Positions 27,421 through 37,183 of a DNA stretch of 64,000 bases are shown piece after piece. How positions within the stretch are numbered: the stretch's first letter is position 1; each line of letters opens with the position of its first letter. The position numbers were made by a program, and so were the translations under genes. The stretch comes from Herbaspirillum sp. RTI4 (GTDB taxonomy: Bacteria > Pseudomonadota > Gammaproteobacteria > Burkholderiales > Burkholderiaceae_D). The notes under the pieces are model-generated. The model saw nothing but the letters and a program-made list of their open reading frames with translations. It was not told where the DNA came from and searched no databases. The DNA lies in the NCBI RefSeq assembly GCF_034313965.1, contig NZ_JAVIWQ010000002.1, positions 868,001 to 932,000 of the forward strand, written 5' to 3'.

Positions 27421-29523
27421 ATGAATTTATTATTTGAAGAATCCGGTGACCTCAAAGCCGGCAGCGTAATGTCCCAGCAAGGCGAGGCCTATCAGGTCGA
27501 GATGGCTTCCGGCAAGCGCAGCAAGATTAAATCGCGCGACGTGCTGTTGCAATTTGCTACTCCGGCCCCGGCACAGTTGCTGTTGGATGGACAGGTCGTG
27601 GCAGACACCATCGATCTGGAATTTTTATGGGAAGTCGCCGGTGCCGAGGAATTCGGCTATGCCGAACTGGGTCAGGAATATTTCGGTCATGCGCTGTTGC
27701 CGCAGGAAGCCGCCGGTTTGCTGATGCGTCTGCACAGCGCGCCCGTGTATTTCTACCGAAAAGGCAAAGGCCGCTTCAAGGCCGCCCCCGCCGCCGCATT
27801 ACAGGCCGCGCTAGCCGGACAAGAAAAGAAGCGCTTGCTGCTGTTGCAACAACAGGGTTATGTGGACGAACTGGTGGCGCAGCGCCTGCCGCTGCCGCTG
27901 CGGGCAATGGCGATACAACTACTGTTCAAGCCGGACAAGAACGGTATCGAATACAAGGCGCTGGATGCCGCCTGCAAGCAATTGCAAACCACGCCGCAGC
28001 GACTGATTCTGGCGCTGGGCGGCATCGACAGTCCCAAGGATTTGCATTACGCCCGCTTCCTGCAGGATTTTTTCCCTAAGGGTACGGATTTTCCGCCGCT
28101 GGTCGCGCCCACTGCGCCGACATTGCCGCTGGCCGATGTGCAAGCGTTTTCCATCGATGACGTGACCACCACTGAAATCGACGATGCCATCTCGGTCGTC
28201 ACGCTGGCCGACGGTACCTTGCGGGTCGGCATCCATATCGCCGCACCGGGGCTGGGCATCAAGCGCGACGACGCTATCGACGTTCTGGCGCGTCAGCGCA
28301 TGTCCACCGTCTACATGCCGGGTGAAAAAATCACCATGCTGCCCGATTCGCTGGTGCAGACCTTCACGCTCGACGCCGGTACGGCGCGGCCGGCAGTCTC
28401 GCTGTACGCCACGCTCAATCCCGAGGACTGGAGCGTCATCAGTACCGAAACCCGGGCCGAGCTGGTGCCGATTGTCGCTAACTTGCGGCATAACGATCTC
28501 GACGAACACGTTACCGAAGAAGCGCTCACCGAGGGCAGTGGCGACTATCCGCACAAGGCTGAATTTGCCCTGCTGTGGCCGTGGGTGCAGGCGCTGGAAC
28601 AGGGGCGGATGGAAAAGCGCGCCGGCTTCGGTCTGCGGCCGGAACAAAACAATCGCGTCGATTTCAACTTTTATGTCGACGACGGCATCGTCAGCATCGC
28701 CCGTCGCAAACGCGGCGCGCCGCTCGACAAAATCGTGGCCGAACTGATGATCTTCGCCAACAGCACCTGGGGCAAGCTGATGGCCGACCACGGCGTACCG
28801 GGAATTTATCGCGCACAAGGCGGTGGCGGCGGCACTGGCTGGGCGGCCAAGATGCAGGTGCGCATGGTGACCCATGCCGCGCCGCATCAGGGGCTGGGCG
28901 TGGATCAGTATGCGTGGAGCACGTCGCCGCTGCGGCGCTATACCGATCTGGTCAATCAATGGCAGATTCTGGCCTGCGTCGAGCATGGCATCGCCGCGCC
29001 GCTGGTCGCGCCGTTCAAGCCGCGCGATGCGGATTTGTTCGCTATCGTTTCAGCTTTTGAAGCGGCCTATGCCGGTTACTCCGACTTTCAATCGAACATG
29101 GAGCGCTACTGGTGCTTGCGCTGGCTGACGCAGCAAGAAGCGCGGCAGGTCGATGCCGTCGTGCTCAAGGACGAGATACTGCGCCTGACGGAAATCCCGC
29201 TGGTGATTCGCTTGCCCGGCATGCCTTCGGTGGCGCGTGGCTTGCAGGTCAAGCTGGAGCTGCTGCGTTGGGACGAGGTCGATCTGACAGTGGAAGCGCG
29301 CTTGCTGGAAATTCCCGCTGCACAGTCTGCCGAATCTGCCGACCTGCCCGATGCCGATGAGGAGGAAGACGCCATCGGTGCTGTCGATGGTGTGGAGGAT
29401 CCCGATGGCGGCGACGGCAATGCTGACGACAAGGAGGTCGCCCTCGAAGAAGAGCGTGCCGAAGCGATTACCCCTCAAGCCGATGCCAGCGACGCCGAAA
29501 ATTCGGGTGCGGCAACTTTGTAG
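27421..29523 (+). CDS. RNB-domain exoribonuclease (RNase II/R family)
   Basis: 3'-5' exoribonuclease of 700 residues. The RNB domain begins near residue 240 with FSIDDVTTTEIDDAISV, whose aspartates bind catalytic metal. MSTVYMPGEKITMLPDSL, RRKRGAPLDKIVAELMI and the WSTSPLRRYTDL signature follow. The usual C-terminal S1 domain looks reduced and is followed by an acidic tail rich in Asp and Glu (about residues 640-690). This shortened type is common in betaproteobacteria at this locus. Substrate preference is not predictable. Confidence 0.93.
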   Translation: MNLLFEESGDLKAGSVMSQQGEAYQVEMASGKRSKIKSRDVLLQFATPAPAQLLLDGQVVADTIDLEFLWEVAGAEEFGYAELGQEYFGHALLPQEAAGLLMRLHSAPVYFYRKGKGRFKAAPAAALQAALAGQEKKRLLLLQQQGYVDELVAQRLPLPLRAMAIQLLFKPDKNGIEYKALDAACKQLQTTPQRLILALGGIDSPKDLHYARFLQDFFPKGTDFPPLVAPTAPTLPLADVQAFSIDDVTTTEIDDAISVVTLADGTLRVGIHIAAPGLGIKRDDAIDVLARQRMSTVYMPGEKITMLPDSLVQTFTLDAGTARPAVSLYATLNPEDWSVISTETRAELVPIVANLRHNDLDEHVTEEALTEGSGDYPHKAEFALLWPWVQALEQGRMEKRAGFGLRPEQNNRVDFNFYVDDGIVSIARRKRGAPLDKIVAELMIFANSTWGKLMADHGVPGIYRAQGGGGGTGWAAKMQVRMVTHAAPHQGLGVDQYAWSTSPLRRYTDLVNQWQILACVEHGIAAPLVAPFKPRDADLFAIVSAFEAAYAGYSDFQSNMERYWCLRWLTQQEARQVDAVVLKDEILRLTEIPLVIRLPGMPSVARGLQVKLELLRWDEVDLTVEARLLEIPAAQSAESADLPDADEEEDAIGAVDGVEDPDGGDGNADDKEVALEEERAEAITPQADASDAENSGAATL

Positions 29524-29548
29524 TCTGTTTTTTTCAACCGGTACCGGC

Positions 29549-30439
29549 GTGAAATTTTTTTCTCAACAGCGCATTCTGGTCATTGCTCTCGGTGTGTCCT
29601 TGCTAGTGCATGGCGCGCTGCTGGCGATCCATTTTGTCGCGCCCAATGCCTTTCGCCTCAAGCCCTCCGACGCCAGCCTGGAAGTGATTCTGGTCAATGC
29701 CAAGCACGACAGCAAACCGCTTCACGCGGACGCGCTGGCGCAGGCCAATCTCGATGGCGGCGGTAACGCCGAGCAGGGCCGCGCCAAGTCGCCCTTGCCC
29801 GATATGCGCAAGCTGGAGGATGGTCAGAACGCCAAGGCGAGCAGTCGCCGGGTCGCTGAACTGGAGGCGCGGCAACAGCAAATCCTGGCGCAGATGCAGC
29901 GGCAGACCGCGCTGAGCGTAGCGCAGGGGAAACTTGCACAGCCGCCGCAGCCGTCGCAGGTCGACGGACGCGAACTGTTCGACAGCGCCAAGGCCGTGGC
30001 GCGGCTGGAAGCCGAAATCGCCAAAAACATCGAGGACTACAACAAGCGCCCGAAAAAAACCCAGATCACCCCCAGCACCATTCAGGTCGGCTACGCGGTG
30101 TACTACAAGAGCCTGCAAGACAAAATAGAAAAAATCGGCACGCTGGATTTCCCCCAGAAGGACGGCGTCAAGCTGTACGGGCAGCTGGTGCTGTCGATTC
30201 CGGTGTTTCAGGACGGTACGATTTACCAGCGCGATGGCGGCGCACGCGTGGAGCGCAGCTCCGGCAATGCGGCGCTGGACAATGCGGCGCTGGCAATCGT
30301 GCGACGCGCCGCACCGTTCGGCCGTTTCCCGGATAACATGCGCACCAGCGGCAAGGACGATGTATGGGAAATCATTACCCGCTTCACCTTCAGCCGCGAG
30401 CAGGGATTGCAGACCGATTTGCCCGGCAGCCGCCGATGA
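29549..30439 (+). CDS. TonB-like energy-transducer protein
   Basis: Protein of 296 residues with a GTG start at 29549 (MKFFSQQRILVIALGVS). One N-terminal transmembrane helix (about residues 8-28) is followed by a long polar and coiled periplasmic stretch including ELEARQQQILAQMQRQ, and a C-terminal domain with the TonB-like SGNAALDNAALAIVRRAAPFGRFP. No exbB or exbD is nearby, so its partners would be encoded elsewhere. The position between the RNB nuclease and aroE is conserved in betaproteobacteria. It may serve in outer membrane import or envelope integrity. Confidence 0.85.
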   Translation: MKFFSQQRILVIALGVSLLVHGALLAIHFVAPNAFRLKPSDASLEVILVNAKHDSKPLHADALAQANLDGGGNAEQGRAKSPLPDMRKLEDGQNAKASSRRVAELEARQQQILAQMQRQTALSVAQGKLAQPPQPSQVDGRELFDSAKAVARLEAEIAKNIEDYNKRPKKTQITPSTIQVGYAVYYKSLQDKIEKIGTLDFPQKDGVKLYGQLVLSIPVFQDGTIYQRDGGARVERSSGNAALDNAALAIVRRAAPFGRFPDNMRTSGKDDVWEIITRFTFSREQGLQTDLPGSRR

Positions 30440-30490
30440 GGGGGAGTGCTTCCATCCTCCGCAGCAAGTATTCATGAAAGAGGAATGACA

Positions 30491-31309
30491 ATGGATTTAT
30501 ACGCAGTAGTCGGCAATCCGGTAGCGCATAGCAAATCGCCGGAGATCCATGCGGCATTCGCCGCGCAGACCGGCGAGTCAATGCGCTATGAGCGGCTGCT
30601 GGCGCCGCTGGACGGTTTCGCTGCCACGCTGCAGCAATGGCGCGCTGACGGAGGCAAGCACAGCAAGGGCGTTAATGTCACCTTGCCATTCAAGCTCGAA
30701 GCCTATGCGCTGGCGACGGAGCTGAGCCCGCGTGCGCAGCGCGCCGGTGCCGTCAATACCCTGCTGTTCGACGGCGAGCGAATTTTCGGCGACAACACCG
30801 ATGGCGCAGGGCTGGTGGCCGATATCGTTCGCAATGCTGGTGTTACGCTGGACGGCAAGCGCATCCTCTTGCTTGGCGCGGGCGGCGCGGCGCGGGGCGC
30901 GTTGCTGCCATTGCTGGTCGGTCGGCCGCGTCAGCTGGTGATTGCGAATCGCACGGCGGACAAGGCTGCGCAACTGGCCAGTCAGTTTGCCGCCGACGGC
31001 CCGATCGATGCCTGCGATTATGCTGCGCTGGAAGGGACTTTCGATCTCATCATTAACGCCACTTCCGCCAGTCTGGCGGGAGCGGTGCCACCCTTGCCAC
31101 CCGAAGTGTTCGGCCCTTCTACGTTGGCCTATGACATGATGTACGCCAGTCAGCCGACGGCGTTCATGCAGTTCGCCTCGGGGCATGGTGCGCAGGTGCG
31201 CGACGGCTTGGGCATGTTGGTAGAGCAGGCGGCGGAAGCCTTCCTCTTGTGGCGTGGTGTGCGGCCACAGACAGAGGAAATCTTTACGCGTTTGCGCAGT
31301 AGTTTGTAA
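30491..31309 (+). CDS. aroE: shikimate dehydrogenase
   Basis: NADPH-dependent reduction of 3-dehydroshikimate to shikimate. The product has 272 residues from ATG 30491 (an ATG two codons earlier is possible, but AGAGGA then has no spacing). The substrate site is NPVAHSKSPEIHAAF and KGVNVTLPFKLEAY (catalytic Lys) with DNTDGAGLV; the nucleotide loop is LLGAGGAARGALLPL. Its pathway partner aroQ is 7 kb away. A typical neighbour of mtgA in this group. Confidence 0.97.
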   Translation: MDLYAVVGNPVAHSKSPEIHAAFAAQTGESMRYERLLAPLDGFAATLQQWRADGGKHSKGVNVTLPFKLEAYALATELSPRAQRAGAVNTLLFDGERIFGDNTDGAGLVADIVRNAGVTLDGKRILLLGAGGAARGALLPLLVGRPRQLVIANRTADKAAQLASQFAADGPIDACDYAALEGTFDLIINATSASLAGAVPPLPPEVFGPSTLAYDMMYASQPTAFMQFASGHGAQVRDGLGMLVEQAAEAFLLWRGVRPQTEEIFTRLRSSL

Positions 31310-31502
31310 TACGGGAAATACACAGATTAAAAACAGATAAGGAAGTGCTGAATAAGTGATGTGAGTGGCGCAAAGTCGGAGCCGCGCAGTTGCTTCATCG
31401 GTGCTTCCATCAATAAAAAAGACCGGGCATCTGGCGTGCCTTGCTGCTGATGGCGCATAGCGCGTACATGCGCGTCCGGATCGAATAAAAAGGGAAGTAT
31501 CC

Positions 31503-32261
31503 ATGAAACAAATCCGCAAATGGCTGTGGCGGCTGATCCTGTTGAGTGTGCTGCTGGTGCTGGCGCTGCAACTATATTTTTTCCTGCAAATTGCATGGTG
31601 GGCCAATCACAACCCGGGCAGTACCAGTTTCATGCGCGAGCAACTGTCGGTGCTGCGCCAGCAGAATCCCGATGCGCAACTGCAATTCATCTGGATGCCT
31701 TACGAGCGCATTTCGAACAATCTGAAACGCGCCATCATTGCCTCCGAAGATTCGAATTTCTCAGAGCATGAGGGCATCGATTGGGATGCGCTGGAAAAGG
31801 CCTACGAAAAAAATAATCGCAAGGGAAAGGTCGTGGCCGGCGGTTCGACGATCACCCAGCAACTGGCGAAAAACCTGTTTCTTTCCAATCAGCGCAGCTA
31901 TCTGCGCAAGGGGCAGGAGCTGATCATCACTTACATGCTGGAGATGTTGCTGGATAAGCGACGCATCTTCGAGATTTATCTCAATGTGGTCGAATGGGGT
32001 AATGGCGTATTTGGCGCGGAGGCGGCGGCCCGGCATTACTACGGCGGTTCCGCCGCCGGTCTGGGGGCGGCGCAGGCAGCGCGGCTGGCGGTGATGTTGC
32101 CGCGTCCGCGTTTCTACGACAAGAACCGCGGCTCAGGCTATCTGGCCATGCGCGGCAGTCTGATTCTGCGACGCATGGGAGCAGCGGAATTGCCACCTAT
32201 CAAGCCACTCCCTAAGCCGGATACAAAGCCCCCAGCACACGCAGCCCGACGGCCCCGGTGA
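31503..32261 (+). CDS. mtgA: monofunctional peptidoglycan glycosyltransferase
   Basis: Membrane-anchored GT51 enzyme of 252 residues that polymerises lipid II into glycan strands. The N-terminal anchor [20 protein letters not shown] is followed by the catalytic motif [17 protein letters not shown] (Glu at the active site), [29 protein letters not shown] and the [10 protein letters not shown] segment. The last 17 codons overlap the 3' end of the convergent anmK gene by 50 bp, so its Pro/Lys/Ala-rich tail is encoded on the opposite strand of AnmK's C-terminus. Confidence 0.96.
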   Translation: MKQIRKWLWRLILLSVLLVLALQLYFFLQIAWWANHNPGSTSFMREQLSVLRQQNPDAQLQFIWMPYERISNNLKRAIIASEDSNFSEHEGIDWDALEKAYEKNNRKGKVVAGGSTITQQLAKNLFLSNQRSYLRKGQELIITYMLEMLLDKRRIFEIYLNVVEWGNGVFGAEAAARHYYGGSAAGLGAAQAARLAVMLPRPRFYDKNRGSGYLAMRGSLILRRMGAAELPPIKPLPKPDTKPPAHAARRPR

Positions 32262-33351
32262 CAGCAGGCAGATTGCCCGGCTGACGCACACTGAAGCGCT
32301 GCGCCAGCCAGGCAAAAGCCAGTGCTTCGACCTGATTCGGCGCAACGCCCAACACGGCAGTGGAGGCAACCGTCACTTCCTGACCGGGACTGGACAGCCG
32401 GGTGCGCAGTGCTTGCATCAGCACGCCGTTGTAAGCCCCGCCGCCGCACACATAAAGCTGACGCGCGTCTGGTGCGTGGCGCTGCATGGCCTCGGCGATG
32501 GTGCTTGCCGTCAATGCGGTGAGCGTGGCCTGAATATCGGCGGCGGGATACGTCGGACAGCACGCCAGCCGCGCATCCAGCCATGCCATGTGAAACAGAT
32601 CGCGCCCGGTGCTTTTCGGCGGCGGCAGCGCGAAAAAATCTTCCTGCCTCAATACCTTCAGTACATCCTGCCGGACAGTGCCGCTGCCGGCCCATGCACC
32701 GTCGGCGTCGTAGGCGTGTCCTTGGTGTCGCAGAATCCAGCCGTCCATTAAGACGTTGCCGGGGCCGGTGTCGAAGCCAGCCGTATGCGCGGCGGCCTCG
32801 GCCGGCAAAATGCTGATATTGGCGATGCCGCCGATATTGACGGTCACTCTGGCGGCGTCCTGACTGCCGAATACGGCGCGGTGAAAAGCAGGCACCAGTG
32901 GCGCGCCCTGACCGCCGGCGGCCACGTCGCGGCTACGGAAATCGGCAATCACATCGATGCCGCACAGTTCTGCCAGCAGCGCAGGGTTGTTAGTCTGGCG
33001 CGTGTAACCGCGGTGAGGCTGATGCCGGATGGTTTGTCCATGCGCGCCGATGGCACTGATGTCGGCCGCTGCGCAGCCGCTTTGCAGTAATAGTTGTTCG
33101 ACGCAGGCGGCGTAATGCCGGACCAGTTCGTTGGCAGCGAGCGCTTCGCGGTCGATTTCATCCGTGCCGGAAACCTGTAGCGCCATCAGACTGGCGCGCA
33201 ATGCGGAGGGGAATTCGACGTAGGCGTCGGCCAGGGTGAGGAGGGTCGGGGCAGTGTCGTTATCGGAAAACGACGCCAGCACGCCATCGACGCCGTCCAG
33301 ACTGGTGCCCGACATCAGGCCGATATACAAATTGCGCGAAGGTGCGGCCAT
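32212..33351 (-). CDS. anmK: anhydro-N-acetylmuramic acid kinase
   Basis: Recycling enzyme that opens and phosphorylates anhydroMurNAc to MurNAc-6-phosphate. The product has 379 residues, starting [22 protein letters not shown] at 33351. ATP-binding [35 protein letters not shown] and the late YVCGGGAYN are all present. Earlier in-frame ATGs (to 33420) lack conserved sequence. It converges with mtgA, overlapping it by 50 bp. With ampD and mpl it completes three recycling steps in this window; murQ was not seen. Confidence 0.96.
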   Translation of the reverse strand: MAAPSRNLYIGLMSGTSLDGVDGVLASFSDNDTAPTLLTLADAYVEFPSALRASLMALQVSGTDEIDREALAANELVRHYAACVEQLLLQSGCAAADISAIGAHGQTIRHQPHRGYTRQTNNPALLAELCGIDVIADFRSRDVAAGGQGAPLVPAFHRAVFGSQDAARVTVNIGGIANISILPAEAAAHTAGFDTGPGNVLMDGWILRHQGHAYDADGAWAGSGTVRQDVLKVLRQEDFFALPPPKSTGRDLFHMAWLDARLACCPTYPAADIQATLTALTASTIAEAMQRHAPDARQLYVCGGGAYNGVLMQALRTRLSSPGQEVTVASTAVLGVAPNQVEALAFAWLAQRFSVRQPGNLPAVTGAVGLRVLGALYPA

Positions 33352-33467
33352 GAAATACTCCAGCGGGGATATGCCGGGCATTCTACAGGGCGGCCGGTGG
33401 GAATTGCCCGCCGCCGCCATGCAGGCCGGACGGGGGCTTATGGAGATGGAGTGATGCTGAGGGTTGC

Positions 33468-34859
33468 TTACTTGCGGGCCAGTCGGGTACTAGGGTCACC
33501 CGGCGGTTGCAACAGCGCCAGTCGTCGGTTCATGTCCATGCCGACCAGCGTGAATTGTTGCAGCTGCGCGGTGGTCAGCGGGGTGGCGTTAGGGATATCC
33601 ACCGTCATGGGATTTTGCGGCTGGTTACTGATGCGGAATTCATAATGCAGATGCGGGCCGGTCGCCCAGCCAGTCGAACCGACATAGCCGATCAGCTGAC
33701 CCTGCGTGACGCGTTCACCTTTACGCAAGCCGCTGGCGAAGGCGCTCATGTGGCCGTAGGCAGTGGAATAGTTCGACCAGTGCTTGAGCACCACGATATT
33801 GCCGTAGCCGTTCTGCTTGCCAACGAATTCCACCACGCCATCGCCCGAGGCGCGGATCGGCGTGCCGGTCGGTGCCGCAAAATCGACGCCAGTGTGCTTC
33901 TTCCACAGACCGGAAATCGGATGCAGTCGCATGGCAAAGCCGGAAGAAATGCGGGTATAGGCCAGCGGTGTTTTCAAAAAGGCTTTTTTCAGCGATTTGC
34001 CGTCGCCGGAGTAATAACCGCCGGCCAGTTTGCCGCCCGGCGGCTCGAACCACATCGCCTTGTTGGTGACACCGGCATTGATGAATTCGGCGGCGAGTAT
34101 GCGTCCGCTGCGCATCAGATGACCGTTGTGCCAGAAACTTTCAAAGACGACATTGAATCGGTCGCCGCGCCGCAGGTCGGAGGCAAAGTCGATGCTGGAC
34201 GAAAACATATCGACGATCTGGGCGGCCACGGCGTCCGGTACCGCTGCCGCATCGGTCGCGGCAAACAGCGACGAGCGTATCGTTCCCGAGCGCATTTCGA
34301 CGCGGCGTTCCAGATTGAGCGCGACCTTGACGGCGGTGAAGTGTTCGTCCGCACCCTCGCGGCTAATGACCAGATTACTGGCATCGTCGTCTTTTTTGGC
34401 GTTCAGACTGGTACTTAGTTGTAAGAGACGGCCCTCTTCATCGGTTTGCACCAGGACGTTCGTGCCCGGTTTCAGGCGCATCACGGCGCGCGCCAGTTCG
34501 TTGGATTTGATGAAGCTGGTTGCTTCGTCATCGTCCACGCCGAGGCGTTGCAGCAGTTTGCTCAGCGTATCGCCCGAGCGCACTTTTTCTTCGGTGATGT
34601 AGAGATGCGGGCGTTGTTCCAGCTCGTCGATCTGCGCGGTCAGATCGGGCAGCTTCAGCGCTTCGACAATTTCCGTGACCGGCGGCGCATCGGCGTCGTA
34701 GCTGTCGGGGGCGAAGCCGGCCGCGCCGAATGCGCAAGCACCCAGGAACAGGGCGCCTGCTGACAGGACACGGGTTTTACGTGAGGTGGTGCGTACCAGT
34801 AAATTGCTGCGAGCGATAACGCGAAGGATAGGAGCGGATAATTTATCGATGGGAGTCAT
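33468..34859 (-). CDS. M23 peptidoglycan endopeptidase with LysM-like domain
   Basis: Envelope peptidase of 463 residues. The N-terminal signal anchor (VLSAGALFLGACAFGAAGFA) is followed by a LysM/OapA-like segment VRSGDTLSKLLQRLGV near 72-88, a linker domain and a C-terminal M23 domain. Zinc ligands are His and Asp in KHTGVDFAAPTG and the histidines of GPHLHYEFR. Such enzymes cleave peptide cross-links during growth or division. It is divergent from tyrS across about 265 bp, and this anmK-M23-tyrS order is typical of betaproteobacteria. Confidence 0.93.
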   Translation of the reverse strand: MTPIDKLSAPILRVIARSNLLVRTTSRKTRVLSAGALFLGACAFGAAGFAPDSYDADAPPVTEIVEALKLPDLTAQIDELEQRPHLYITEEKVRSGDTLSKLLQRLGVDDDEATSFIKSNELARAVMRLKPGTNVLVQTDEEGRLLQLSTSLNAKKDDDASNLVISREGADEHFTAVKVALNLERRVEMRSGTIRSSLFAATDAAAVPDAVAAQIVDMFSSSIDFASDLRRGDRFNVVFESFWHNGHLMRSGRILAAEFINAGVTNKAMWFEPPGGKLAGGYYSGDGKSLKKAFLKTPLAYTRISSGFAMRLHPISGLWKKHTGVDFAAPTGTPIRASGDGVVEFVGKQNGYGNIVVLKHWSNYSTAYGHMSAFASGLRKGERVTQGQLIGYVGSTGWATGPHLHYEFRISNQPQNPMTVDIPNATPLTTAQLQQFTLVGMDMNRRLALLQPPGDPSTRLARK

Positions 34860-35124
34860 GCAATACGTTAAAATTTGCGGTTTAGCGGGTGGGCGCTGAC
34901 GAAGTTGACTTTTCAGTCGCCGGGCAATATGCGCGCCTTACTAGACAAATCTGTAACAGGCGGCGATGGCGGGTGTGGCGGTAAGAAATAACAGTGGCGG
35001 CCATTATAACCACGGATTTTTCCGCTTTTTTGCCATCCCCTCATTTGTTACAAACTTTAGTATTCGTATCTCCCCGTATCTCCCGCATTTCCGCTCCTTA
35101 TTTTTATTTATTGGCACTTATCTG

Positions 35125-36396
35125 ATGACCTCCGACTTGCAGTCTCCTCCTCTTCCCCCTCAATCCACAGCCCTGTCCACGGCCCCGCTGCCGCTGTCTG
35201 ATCGCGTGCAGGAGGCGCTGGCCATTGCCCGTCGCGGCGCGGAAGAGTTGTTGATTGAATCAGAGTTTGCGCAAAAACTGGCGCGCTCGGAACTGAGCGG
35301 TACGCCACTACGCATCAAGCTGGGCCTCGATCCGACGGCGCCCGATCTGCATCTGGGCCATACGGTGGTACTCAACAAGATGCGGCAATTGCAGGACATC
35401 GGCCATAACGTGATTTTCCTGATCGGCGATTTCACGTCGATGATCGGCGACCCTTCGGGCCGCAATGTAACCCGGCCGCCACTGACGCGCGAACAGATTG
35501 AAGTCAACGCCCAGACCTATTTCGCGCAAGCCAGTCTGGTGCTGGACGCCTCCCGCACGGAAATTCGCTATAACTCCGAGTGGTGCGATCCGCTCGGTAG
35601 CCGCGGCATGATCCAGCTGGCCTCGCGCTACACGGTGGCGCGCATGATGGAACGCGACGATTTCACCAAGCGCTTTAAAGAAGGCACGCCGATTTCGGTC
35701 CATGAGTTCCTGTACCCGCTGATGCAGGGCTATGACTCGGTCGCGCTGAAAGCCGATCTGGAACTGGGCGGCACCGATCAGAAATTCAATCTGCTGGTAG
35801 GGCGCGAACTGCAAAAGGATTTCGGCCAGGAACCGCAATGCATTCTCACCATGCCACTGCTGGAAGGTCTGGACGGCGTGGACAAGATGTCGAAGTCGAA
35901 AAACAATTACATCGGCATCACCGAACCGGCCAACACCATGTTTGCCAAACTGATGAGCATTTCGGACTCCATGATGTGGCGCTACTACGAGTTGCTGTCG
36001 ATGCAATCGCTGGCCCACATCGCCGGGCTCCGGCAGCAGGTCGCGGAAGGCAGCAATCCGCGCGATATCAAAGTGGCGCTGGGTCAGGAAATCGTCACGC
36101 GTTTCCACTCGCGTCAAGCCGCCGAAGACGCGCTGGCCGACTTCGTCAACCGCTCCAAGGGCGGCATTCCTGACGACATCGACGAAATCAGTCTGAGCGG
36201 CGCGCCACTCGGTATCGGCCAGTTGCTCAAACAAGCCAATTTGTGTCCGTCTACCTCGGAGGCCTTGCGCATGGTCGAGCAGGGCGGCGTACGCATCGAC
36301 GGCGCGGTGATCAGCGACAAGGGCTTGAAAGTCGACGCCGGTTGTTTCGTACTGCAAGTTGGCAAACGCAAATTCGCGCGCATCACACTGGCATGA
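35125..36396 (+). CDS. tyrS: tyrosyl-tRNA synthetase
   Basis: Class I synthetase of 423 residues from MTSDLQSPPLPP at 35125. HIGH-type motif HLGH is at residues 76-79, the tyrosine site includes GGTDQKFNLLVG, KMSKSKNN is the second signature, and a C-terminal S4 RNA-binding domain ends the protein (LRMVEQGGVRIDG). The first 25 residues form a Pro/Ser-rich extension. An in-frame ATG at 34966 would prepend an implausible leader. Its stop overlaps the next start (ATGA). Confidence 0.97.
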   Translation: MTSDLQSPPLPPQSTALSTAPLPLSDRVQEALAIARRGAEELLIESEFAQKLARSELSGTPLRIKLGLDPTAPDLHLGHTVVLNKMRQLQDIGHNVIFLIGDFTSMIGDPSGRNVTRPPLTREQIEVNAQTYFAQASLVLDASRTEIRYNSEWCDPLGSRGMIQLASRYTVARMMERDDFTKRFKEGTPISVHEFLYPLMQGYDSVALKADLELGGTDQKFNLLVGRELQKDFGQEPQCILTMPLLEGLDGVDKMSKSKNNYIGITEPANTMFAKLMSISDSMMWRYYELLSMQSLAHIAGLRQQVAEGSNPRDIKVALGQEIVTRFHSRQAAEDALADFVNRSKGGIPDDIDEISLSGAPLGIGQLLKQANLCPSTSEALRMVEQGGVRIDGAVISDKGLKVDAGCFVLQVGKRKFARITLA

Positions 36397-37061
36397 CCGA
36401 CATCCTGTTGATCCGCCACGGCGAAACTGACTGGAATGTGGAGCGGCGACTACAGGGCTTCAAGGACATCCCCCTCAACGCGCAAGGCCAGCTGCAGGCC
36501 GAGCGGCTGGCGCTGGCCTTGCGCAGCGAAGCGCTGGACGCGATTTACTGTAGCGATCTCGAACGCGCCCGGCAAACCGCCGTGGCGCTGGCCAATCCGC
36601 ACGGCATCGTGCCGCAGATTGATCCGGCCTTGCGCGAACGCTGTTTCGGCGCATTCGAGGGACTGCAGCATGCCGACATCGAGACCCTTTATCCGCAGCA
36701 ATACGCGGCCTGGCAGCGGCGCGATCTCGATGCACGCTACCCGGACGGCGATCAGCCCGCCGAAACCTTGCGCGACTTCATGACCCGCAGCGTGGCGGCT
36801 GTTACTCGACTGGCAGCAATGGAACATCGTGGGCAACGCGAACAACATGAGCGGCGATGTATCGCCATCGTTACGCATGGCGGTGTGCTGGAATGCCTGC
36901 ACCGCGCTGCGACCGGCGCATCGATAGCCACCGTGCGCGATTTTGAAATTTTCAACGCCAGCATTAACCGCTTCCACTGGGATGGCGTGGCGCTGCACCT
37001 GAAAAACTGGGGCGACGTCGCGCATTTGCCGCAAGCCGCGCTGGATGAGACCGTCAGGTAG
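36393..37061 (+). CDS. histidine phosphatase (phosphoglycerate mutase-like)
   Basis: Protein of 222 residues of the histidine phosphatase superfamily, with phosphorylated His in LLIRHGETDWN at the N-terminus, the Arg in SDLERARQTA and the second His in IVTHGGVLECL. It resembles cofactor-dependent phosphatases annotated as GpmB- or CobC-like; the substrate cannot be assigned. It is translationally coupled to tyrS by a 4-bp overlap. Confidence 0.93.
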   Translation: MTDILLIRHGETDWNVERRLQGFKDIPLNAQGQLQAERLALALRSEALDAIYCSDLERARQTAVALANPHGIVPQIDPALRERCFGAFEGLQHADIETLYPQQYAAWQRRDLDARYPDGDQPAETLRDFMTRSVAAVTRLAAMEHRGQREQHERRCIAIVTHGGVLECLHRAATGASIATVRDFEIFNASINRFHWDGVALHLKNWGDVAHLPQAALDETVR

Positions 37062-37183
37062 CTGTTACTCAGATCGGCTAAAATAGGCCCCCTGCGCGTT
37101 CTGAAACCCCGTATTTGCCTGTATGCGAAAACCAGCCCTGCACTATGGGCGCGCCGTGCTATTCCCTTTTTTCTGGACGCCCC

